51,157 nt of DNA. It comes from Muribaculaceae bacterium. GTDB taxonomy: Bacteria; Bacteroidota; Bacteroidia; Bacteroidales; Muribaculaceae. Made by a program: the position numbers and the translations under genes. Where the stretch lies: positions 1-51,157 of the forward strand of contig JAFYYI010000019.1 in assembly GCA_017557665.1 (NCBI GenBank), read 5' to 3'. Below are positions 42,004 to 48,750 of this stretch, piece by piece. Below the pieces are notes generated by a model. The model saw only the letters and a program-made list of their open reading frames with translations, was not told where the DNA came from and did no database searches. Positions within the stretch are counted from its first letter, which is position 1. Every line of letters begins with the position of its first letter.

Positions 42004-44079
42004 TCATGTGGTCGTCAACACGATATTGATGAGGGCTATCACATCGGAAATTGTGATTTCATTATCACCATTCAAGTCGGCCCTCGACACTATGATTGAC
42101 CCGTAACTGTCATTCAACACACAGGTGATCATCTGTATCACGTCGCTGATGTTCACATCGCCATCGCCGTTCACGTCGCCCAAGGAATCTGTATCCACCT
42201 CGATGAGATAAGGCAGGTAGGCCTCGGTGACATCGCGAACGGTGTACTTGTTGGTCTGGCTAGTCACCTCAAAGAACGAGGTCTTGTTGACATTCGTCAC
42301 ATCCACCGTCTGGTGAGAGCCGGCAGTGCTACCGCCCTGATTGAAGACGAAGTTGAGATAGTAGTCCTTGTTGGGAATGGTAAAGGTCCTGTAATAGAAC
42401 TTGACACCGTTCACCATGCGAGTGTCGGTGATGACCGTTCCGGGCCAGTTGCCACACATCTGACTATTGTTGCTGTCCCAGCAGTAGAAGGTCACTCGGG
42501 GCCAGTTGTTGGGCGAGATGGTCGGGTCCTTGAGGTAAACGGTGATTTCACACGGATAAACGCTGTAATAACGCGTGATGACGCCGCTCACGACACCGTT
42601 CTTCAACAAGCCCAACTTGAGCGTGCTGCTCTCGCCGATGGTGATGGTTGTTCCGTCAGACACCTTGTTGCCATGATTGGCAGTAGGCTCACTGCCGTCA
42701 AGGGTATAGACCAGTTGAGCGCCTGAAGTCTGGCTCACGGCCGTCAGTTTCACCGCAATCGACTCATTATAGTCACCACTGGGCTTGTTGGCCCAAGCGG
42801 TCTCGGTCGACTTGCTGAGGGCCATGCGATAGTTGGTGCCGCTGGCCACCAGGATGTAATTGGAGGGTATCGTATAGGACGTCGATCCCATCGCCACAAG
42901 CAGCGTGCCGCGCGTTCCCGTGGTGCGCTGCACGTGATAGTTGCCGGTGGAGCTGGAAGCCTGCTGCGCCGTGGTGCTGGTGTTGGTAATCCCGGCGAGT
43001 TGGCGGGCATAAATCATCTGCTTGATGCTCTCCTTGTAGTCCATCCAGTGCTTGAGGAACACACAGGGCGTGCCGGGCATGGCCAGCATATAGGCGTTGG
43101 CGGCCTCGATGTTGCTGCTGATGGGGTCCTGCGGGTTGTAGCTGTCGCGGTACTGGGTGTCGTGGTTCTCCACGAAGGTCACCGAGTAACGGCGATAACC
43201 GCTCTCGCTGTTCAGGCCCTTATCGCTTGAGTTGCCCAGTTTGGTCCAGTTGTTGTTATTAACCGCATCACGCACCGTGTAACGGAACGGAAAGTCGAAC
43301 GCGGCGCTCTGCACCACGCCACCGACCTTAGTGCCGTCTACCCAGCCTTTCAAGGCCGTCATGTTGCCGTCCCAGTATTCTCCTACAGAATAGGTGGGGG
43401 CGGCATAGGTGTTATACATGCCGGTGAACGAAGGCGAGTAACCCTTGGTCATATCGTAACGGAAACCCGCATAGCCCAGGTCGTTGAGAAGCATCATCAA
43501 ATAAGCCTTCACGGTGGTCTGCACATTGGAGCTGTTATGGTCCAGGTCCCTGAGGCCACTCCAGTCCTCGCCGGTGTCGTTGTTGGCACTCAACGAGCGT
43601 CCGTTCTGGTTGGCCCAAGCGAGTGTCGCGCCACCATCATCGTTACGGCAGATGTCGGTGGACAGCAGTCGATAAGTCACTCCCTTGTAGGTCTCGGAGG
43701 GGAACGTCACCCAATCATTAATTGACTTGCGGTGGTTGATGACGACGTCGGCGATGGTGCCGATGCCCTTGCTCTTGAAGGTGGTGATCATCGAGCGGAG
43801 CTCCGTCTCACTGCCAAACGAGCTATTGTAGTTGGTGAACCAGTACACATCGTCATATCCCATCGAAGTCCCGTTACAGCTGGCGCTCTGAGGAATCCAC
43901 ACCAGGCTGAAGAACTCAGACAGCTCACCTGCCTGGCTCTCGAGATTGGACCAGCTGGATTCACTATAGGAATCCCAGTAAAAGCCTTGGAGCATCACGC
44001 CAGGATAGGCGCTGGGCCACCCTTGAGCCATCACCAGTATCGGTAACATTGCCAGTGCAATAGTCAGAATCTTTTTCAT
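42004..44079 (-). CDS. Secreted GH13 alpha-amylase with starch-binding and dockerin-like domains (copy 2)
   Basis: A 691-residue paralog of the downstream gene with the same domain order: signal peptide, amylase barrel (D209, E234 and D307 as catalytic residues), chitobiase-like domain, CBM26-like domain and two dockerin-type loops. The barrel and CBM are close to copy 1, but the dockerin region differs strongly (GDVNGDGDVNISDVIQMITC, then ADLNGDNEITISDVIALINI), with a longer spacer between the loops. The ATG at 44079 is used because an in-frame GTG at 44109 coincides with the -7 box. Slightly different catalytic-cleft residues (for example TKGYSPS for VKGYAAS) may alter product pattern. Confidence 0.93.
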   Translation of the reverse strand: MKKILTIALAMLPILVMAQGWPSAYPGVMLQGFYWDSYSESSWSNLESQAGELSEFFSLVWIPQSASCNGTSMGYDDVYWFTNYNSSFGSETELRSMITTFKSKGIGTIADVVINHRKSINDWVTFPSETYKGVTYRLLSTDICRNDDGGATLAWANQNGRSLSANNDTGEDWSGLRDLDHNSSNVQTTVKAYLMMLLNDLGYAGFRYDMTKGYSPSFTGMYNTYAAPTYSVGEYWDGNMTALKGWVDGTKVGGVVQSAAFDFPFRYTVRDAVNNNNWTKLGNSSDKGLNSESGYRRYSVTFVENHDTQYRDSYNPQDPISSNIEAANAYMLAMPGTPCVFLKHWMDYKESIKQMIYARQLAGITNTSTTAQQASSSTGNYHVQRTTGTRGTLLVAMGSTSYTIPSNYILVASGTNYRMALSKSTETAWANKPSGDYNESIAVKLTAVSQTSGAQLVYTLDGSEPTANHGNKVSDGTTITIGESSTLKLGLLKNGVVSGVITRYYSVYPCEITVYLKDPTISPNNWPRVTFYCWDSNNSQMCGNWPGTVITDTRMVNGVKFYYRTFTIPNKDYYLNFVFNQGGSTAGSHQTVDVTNVNKTSFFEVTSQTNKYTVRDVTEAYLPYLIEVDTDSLGDVNGDGDVNISDVIQMITCVLNDSYGSIIVSRADLNGDNEITISDVIALINIVLTTT

Positions 44080-44108
44080 AATGGTAATATTTTTAATGAT
44101 TATCTTCA

Positions 44109-44137
44109 CAAAAATAGCACATTATCTTCAATTTCAA
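44109..44137 (-). promoter_or_regulatory. Promoter for amylase copy 2
   Basis: Minus-strand TTG (44135-44137) and TATTTTTG (44109-44116) are 18 bases apart, with a 29-base leader to the ATG at 44079. It rules out the longer start at 44109. Confidence 0.6.
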
Positions 44138-44203
44138 TCATTTTAAACAATAATGTTCAATATTTTTTTGCGTGTAATCGTTTGCAAGCGCCACAGCCTC
44201 ACC

Positions 44204-44243
44204 AAAAAACATTGGGGACGCGCCTGCCGGCACGCCCCCAATG
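44204..44243 (-). terminator. Intrinsic terminator of the susCDEF operon
   Basis: CATTGGGGACGCGCC and GGCACGCCCCCAATG pair in 13 of 15 positions around TGCC. Read on the minus strand the stem is followed by six T (44204-44209). It is 25 bases downstream of the susF stop. Confidence 0.85.
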
Positions 44244-44268
44244 GGAAAGTACAATTCAATGAGTGTTA

Positions 44269-45735
44269 TTACTTGGCGATGAAGTAATACTCGCCCAGCA
44301 GGTCATTGAAGATGACGTCATAGGTGCCGGCCACAACAGGAATATTGGGACCCTTGTTCTCACCAATGCCAACAGGGAAGCCTGCGCCACCCCAGTTGAT
44401 GGTCCATGCGCCATCGGCAGCGAACTTGAGTTCGGTGTCCTCGCCGTAGGTTGCATTCTTCAGAACCCAGTCGTGATTCTCAACCACCGAACTCATCGGA
44501 TCCATCAGCGTGCCGGCGGGATTCCAGCCCTGATAGCCACCAGGCATACCCATCATCGAGTAAATGCCCACGGGACCGGGATAGTTGGTAATCGTCAGCA
44601 CGTCCATCTCCATGTCATAGGTGATCTGGTAGTAACCGTCCTCGGGAACCTCAATGTTACTGCTGCCGCCGTCGTTCTTCACGAGGACGCCGTCGGTCAT
44701 ACCCCACTGCTCGTCCCAGTTGCCGGGCGTGTGGATGAGCTTGAAGCCCTGGCCGGCGGGGAAGTAGCCCACGTAGTTGAGGATGGAGTAGTTGTCGATA
44801 GCGGGATACAGGGGAACGAGAGCCGTGCCAAGGGCGTCGGCGGCATTGCCCCACGAACCGTTACCGATGCAGCTACCAACGAGGTACCACAAGTCGGGCG
44901 TACCCAACTCAATGATCGGCTCGATCTCGAAGGTGCGGTTCAGCATGTCGAAGCTCAAGCGATACTTGTCGGCACGGATGTCGGCCGGAATCTTGAAGGC
45001 GTAAGCGATCTGGTCGTTAGCGCCCTCAACAAAATTACCCGTCAACTCGTTCTCACCATTCACGGCATAACCGATGAAGTCACCGTTCCAGAAACCGTCG
45101 GTACCGAGGTCCATGGTCTCCTGAGAGTAAATCTTGAACCAGTTGTCCTCGCCGGTAGCGGGAACCACAACGGTGAATACGGGATTGGTGTAAACATCAC
45201 CACCGCCATTGGTCAGCTGGTAGGTGGGATCACATGGTGCCCAACCATTGCTGGTACCAACATAGTAGTAAGCAGTGGAAATCTTGGGAGTAGCGGGAAT
45301 GACTTTCACGGTAAACTCGTCACTCATGATGCTGGTGGCGGTAGTGCCGTTGGTCATGGTGCTCTTCACGCGAGCAGTGAGCTCACGCACCTCAGGTGCC
45401 TGACCAAAGAGGGATACCACATAGTCTGAAAGTTCCTGTACGTTCATCGTGCCATCCAGGCCAAGAACGAAGGGCTTGTCATTCAGGTAAATGAGATATT
45501 CAGGAGTGTAGGATTCGTCATTGGATGCGGGAGCAGTGATGTCACACACCTTGACGGTCTCTTCTCCCTCAGGAATCTCGGCCAAGTCGATGACGCCCAC
45601 ACTGGCAACCGAGCCAGTACCGAAGGTCACGAGTTCGCCCTGGGGATTGCTCTGGGGATCAGCCCAGTCCTTGAAATCCTCGGTACAACTTGCCAGCAAC
45701 AAGGTCATTGCGGCAATATATAAAAACTTCTTCAT
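44269..45735 (-). CDS. susF: SusF-like outer-membrane starch-binding lipoprotein
   Basis: A 488-residue lipoprotein (signal MKKFLYIAAMTLLLASC followed by the acidic TEDF, as in surface-exposed Bacteroidota lipoproteins). An N-terminal Ig-like SusE domain (TPEYLIYLNDKPFVLGLDG, QELSDYVV) comes first. Three SusE/F-type starch-binding modules follow. The first contains YYVGTSNGWAPCDPTYQL, the second LWYLVGSCIGNGSWGN with GFKLIHTPGNWDEQWGM, and the third GIYSMMGMPGGYQGWNPAG with ELKFAADGAWTINWGG. It holds starch on the cell surface. The C-terminal 230 residues are clearly paralogous to SusE encoded just upstream. It is the last gene of the operon, followed by an intrinsic terminator. Confidence 0.93.
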   Translation of the reverse strand: MKKFLYIAAMTLLLASCTEDFKDWADPQSNPQGELVTFGTGSVASVGVIDLAEIPEGEETVKVCDITAPASNDESYTPEYLIYLNDKPFVLGLDGTMNVQELSDYVVSLFGQAPEVRELTARVKSTMTNGTTATSIMSDEFTVKVIPATPKISTAYYYVGTSNGWAPCDPTYQLTNGGGDVYTNPVFTVVVPATGEDNWFKIYSQETMDLGTDGFWNGDFIGYAVNGENELTGNFVEGANDQIAYAFKIPADIRADKYRLSFDMLNRTFEIEPIIELGTPDLWYLVGSCIGNGSWGNAADALGTALVPLYPAIDNYSILNYVGYFPAGQGFKLIHTPGNWDEQWGMTDGVLVKNDGGSSNIEVPEDGYYQITYDMEMDVLTITNYPGPVGIYSMMGMPGGYQGWNPAGTLMDPMSSVVENHDWVLKNATYGEDTELKFAADGAWTINWGGAGFPVGIGENKGPNIPVVAGTYDVIFNDLLGEYYFIAK

Positions 45736-45765
45736 AATTTCTGTTTCTCATTATTATATCTAATG

Positions 45766-45799
45766 GGGTGGGCAAATGCTCGCGGGCTCTCGCCCACCC
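45766..45799 (-). promoter_or_regulatory. Hairpin in the susE-susF spacer
   Basis: GGGTGGGC and GCCCACCC form a perfect 8-bp GC-rich stem with an 18-base loop in the 81-base gap between susE and susF. No T run follows on the minus strand, so it is more likely an mRNA-stability or partial-termination element that lowers susF expression than a full terminator. Confidence 0.5.
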
Positions 45800-45816
45800 T
45801 GTCGATTGGTTAACAA

Positions 45817-46998
45817 TTACTCCACAGCTACAAAGTTGTAGGTGCCAAGGATATCATTGAAGAACACATTGTAAGTGCCGGCCTTCACGGGAATGTTGGG
45901 ACCGCCACCCGTACCGATACCATACGGGAAGTCAGTAGCACCCCAGTTCACATCCCAAGAGTTGTCGGCAGCGAACTTGAGTTCAGTGTCGTCATAGGTC
46001 ACATTCATCAAGTACCAGTCATGGTTCTCGACGCTGGTGCTCATGCCGTTCATCATGTTCTCACCAGTGTTCCACTCCTGATAACCACCAGGCATGGAGA
46101 TCATCGTGTAAACACCCACGGCGCCATCGTAAGGCTCAATCACGAGCTCATCGGTAGCGGTGTTCAGGCGGATGCGATAGTAGCCGTCGGCCTCCACAGT
46201 GATGTTGCCACTGCCGCCGTCGTTCTTGACGAAGGCGCCGTCGCCCATACCCCACTGGTTATCCCAGTTACCGGGATCACGAACGAGCTTGAAGCCCTTG
46301 CCAGCGTAGAAGAAGCCAGCATACTCAATCTCACCCTGGCCGGTGCGCGTGTCATACTCATTGCCCATGATGGGATACATCGGTACAAGACCGCCGGTAG
46401 CGACGCTGTTAGGACCGTTGTCCCAGTCAGACGAGCCAATGCCTTCACCAACAAGATACCAGAGCTCGATGGGAGCGTCGGCGAGCTCGATGTAGTAAGG
46501 ATTAACCTCCAGGCTTACCACATTGGAGTAGATGGTCTTGGTACCGGGAGTAGAGGCCTTAGCACGCACATACACGGTCTGCTTCTCGGGAACACTGTTC
46601 TCGTCCCACTGGCAGATGCTCACCAGTTGCTTGGCCAGATCGGTTGCCGACATCACGCCAGTGCAGGAGGCGTAAATCGAAGGCAAGATAGCATAGTCGG
46701 CGATGGTGGCGCCAGTCTCGTCGGCGGCAGCCTCATCGGTCGATACATTCCACGAGTTGGTGGGAGAAACCTCGAGCTGATACTCCACTGCCGCGGGCCA
46801 GCCGCCGTAGTCGGGCTGCGACCAGACAAACTCGATGCCCTCGGAATTCAGCAGGTCAACCATCGGGTTCACGGGGTTGTTGAGCGTGAACGTGGAGGGC
46901 TGAACCAGCGTGGGGTTGGAATCGCGGTCATCCGAGCATGCAGTGAACACGAGAGCCATGCTCAGCAGCATCAGTGATGATAAAAATATCTTTTTCAT
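45817..46998 (-). CDS. susE: SusE-like outer-membrane starch-binding lipoprotein
   Basis: A 393-residue lipoprotein (signal MKKIFLSSLMLLSMALVFTAC, then SDDRDS, an acidic surface-export-type signal). An Ig-like SusE N-domain (FTLNNPVNPMVDLLNSEGIE, FVWSQPDYGGWPAAVEYQLE) is followed by two starch-binding modules: LWYLVGEGIGSSDWDN with GFKLVRDPGNWDNQWGM, and GVYTMISMPGGYQEWNTGE with ELKFAADNSWDVNWG. Aromatic pairs in these modules are the expected glucan contacts. It lies 39 bases after susD, and its last two modules match those of SusF. In B. thetaiotaomicron, SusE and SusF assist but are not essential for starch growth. Confidence 0.93.
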   Translation of the reverse strand: MKKIFLSSLMLLSMALVFTACSDDRDSNPTLVQPSTFTLNNPVNPMVDLLNSEGIEFVWSQPDYGGWPAAVEYQLEVSPTNSWNVSTDEAAADETGATIADYAILPSIYASCTGVMSATDLAKQLVSICQWDENSVPEKQTVYVRAKASTPGTKTIYSNVVSLEVNPYYIELADAPIELWYLVGEGIGSSDWDNGPNSVATGGLVPMYPIMGNEYDTRTGQGEIEYAGFFYAGKGFKLVRDPGNWDNQWGMGDGAFVKNDGGSGNITVEADGYYRIRLNTATDELVIEPYDGAVGVYTMISMPGGYQEWNTGENMMNGMSTSVENHDWYLMNVTYDDTELKFAADNSWDVNWGATDFPYGIGTGGGPNIPVKAGTYNVFFNDILGTYNFVAVE

Positions 46999-47037
46999 GT
47001 TCTTATTGTCATTTATTAATTGTTAGACATCAATGCA

Positions 47038-48708
47038 TCAATAACCAGGATTCTGTTTCAGCTTGGAGTTAGCAATCAGGTCATCGGTGGGGATAGCAAA
47101 GACATTGCGGAATGCCTCAAAGTCACGACCGGCATAAACGCCGCCCTTCCACTGCCACTGGTAGTCGGTGTTGCCACCAAACTTACCGAAGCGGATCAGG
47201 TCGACACGGCGACGGGCCTCGAAGTAGAACTCACGGCCCCACTCGTCCAGGATCTGGTTGAGGGTATAGGTCGAGCGCAGGTCGGCATGTGCACGGCCAC
47301 GGATGGCGTTGATAGCAGCCACGGCCTCGGCAGGAGCGGTGCCACCGTTCAGGCGGGTCAGCGCTTCGGCATAGGTCAGATAGGCTTCAGCCACACGCAT
47401 GTAGAACAGATGTGAGTCGGCAAAGGTGTTGTCACTGCCCTTGCTGCCATCACACTTGAAGTTGTTGAACTTGGCGATTGCATAGCCAAACTTGAAGTCG
47501 GACTCGTTCTCCACATCCAGGTGACGGCCCTCGGTCTCGAACAAGGCGCGGTCATCACCGGCAGCGTAGGCTACCACATAGGCATGGCCTGCGGGAGCGT
47601 CATCGTTGGGGAAGAACAGACGGATCAACTCGGGACGGGCACGGTTGCCACCCCAAGTGTTGTTGTTATACAGGCCATTGACCTCACTCTCATCGTAGGG
47701 GTTGGGATGAACGTCAGCATCCACGGTGGAGCACATCAGGAAATTGGTGCCACCCCACGAAGTGGTGCGCAAGCCGTCTTGGATAACGGGGAACACGGCC
47801 TCATAGGCAGCGTCGGTCTTGCTGTTGTCACCCATGAACAACATCTGATAGGCAGTGAACTCACGGTAAACACCGTCGATGCCCATGCCATTGTAACCCT
47901 CGGTGTGAAGCTTGTAAGAAGAATCCATCACCTTCTTGGCATAGTTGGCAGCATCCTGCCAACGAGCGGTGCCGGTGTAAACCTCACTGTTCAGGTACAG
48001 ACGGGCCAGCAGCATCCAGGCAGCAGCCTTGTCGATGCGGCCATAACCAGGCTCACCATACTTCTTGGGGTGAGGTTCGTTGAGGATGTTGGCATTGTCA
48101 TCGGGGTTCTCACCGATAACAGCCTTCAATTCGCTCTCGATGAACTCGCACACCTGAGCACGGCTGTACTGCTCGGGGTTCTCGCCCGAAATCGTAGTGG
48201 CGAAGGGAATGTTGCCGAAAGCATCGGTCAACAGATAGAACTGCATGGCACGCAGGAAGCGAACCTCGGCAGTCATCGTGGCATCATAGTCGGGATAAAC
48301 CTCCAGATACTGGTTGCAGAAGGTGATACCGATGCAAAGGCCATAGTAGTAACCGCGCAGCATCGGGTGGCTGGCGTCGTAGCTGTTGTGGCAATAGGAA
48401 GGAATACCCTCATCACCCCAGCCGCAGATAGCCTCATCAGTGGTCAGCTCATTGGCGTTCCACATCTGGCGGTACTTGTGCTGGAAACCGCCGTCAAGTC
48501 CGTCAACGTCTACGTTGTCGTCACCGCCGTTGTTACCCGAGGTGGCAAACACCGAATAGCACTTGTTGAACAGCTGCTCGGGAGTGACATCGCTCTGCAG
48601 AGAGGGGTCGATGGGCTCCACATCCAGGTCGTTGATGCAAGAGGTCAGACTTCCTGACATCATCATCACCAATGCAGCACTCAATATATATTTGAAAAAC
48701 TTATTCAT
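47038..48708 (-). CDS. susD: SusD/RagB-family starch-binding lipoprotein
   Basis: A 556-residue surface lipoprotein (signal MNKFFKYILSAALVMMMSGS ending LTSC/IND). The N-terminal SusD-like domain has TPEQLFNKCYSVFATSGNN and DEAICGWGDEG; tetratricopeptide-like helices follow (RFLRAMQFYLLTDAFGNIPF, RIDKAAAWMLLARLYLNSEV). The C-terminal RagB/SusD domain has MRVAEAYLTYAEALTRLNGG, INAIRGRAH and GREFYFEARRRVDLIRFGKF. It is the lid of the SusC transporter and binds starch helices. The ATG at 48708 is chosen over a TTG three codons upstream. It lies between susC and susE, 42 bases after the susC stop. Confidence 0.96.
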   Translation of the reverse strand: MNKFFKYILSAALVMMMSGSLTSCINDLDVEPIDPSLQSDVTPEQLFNKCYSVFATSGNNGGDDNVDVDGLDGGFQHKYRQMWNANELTTDEAICGWGDEGIPSYCHNSYDASHPMLRGYYYGLCIGITFCNQYLEVYPDYDATMTAEVRFLRAMQFYLLTDAFGNIPFATTISGENPEQYSRAQVCEFIESELKAVIGENPDDNANILNEPHPKKYGEPGYGRIDKAAAWMLLARLYLNSEVYTGTARWQDAANYAKKVMDSSYKLHTEGYNGMGIDGVYREFTAYQMLFMGDNSKTDAAYEAVFPVIQDGLRTTSWGGTNFLMCSTVDADVHPNPYDESEVNGLYNNNTWGGNRARPELIRLFFPNDDAPAGHAYVVAYAAGDDRALFETEGRHLDVENESDFKFGYAIAKFNNFKCDGSKGSDNTFADSHLFYMRVAEAYLTYAEALTRLNGGTAPAEAVAAINAIRGRAHADLRSTYTLNQILDEWGREFYFEARRRVDLIRFGKFGGNTDYQWQWKGGVYAGRDFEAFRNVFAIPTDDLIANSKLKQNPGY

Positions 48709-48750
48709 TGTGTTCAATCTGATAATAAATTAGTAACTATGTTTGCGCGA

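Noticed and set aside
44080..44109. GTG start ten codons upstream for amylase copy 2
   Set aside because: It coincides with the -7 box, and copy 1 begins with MKKILT exactly like the internal ATG.
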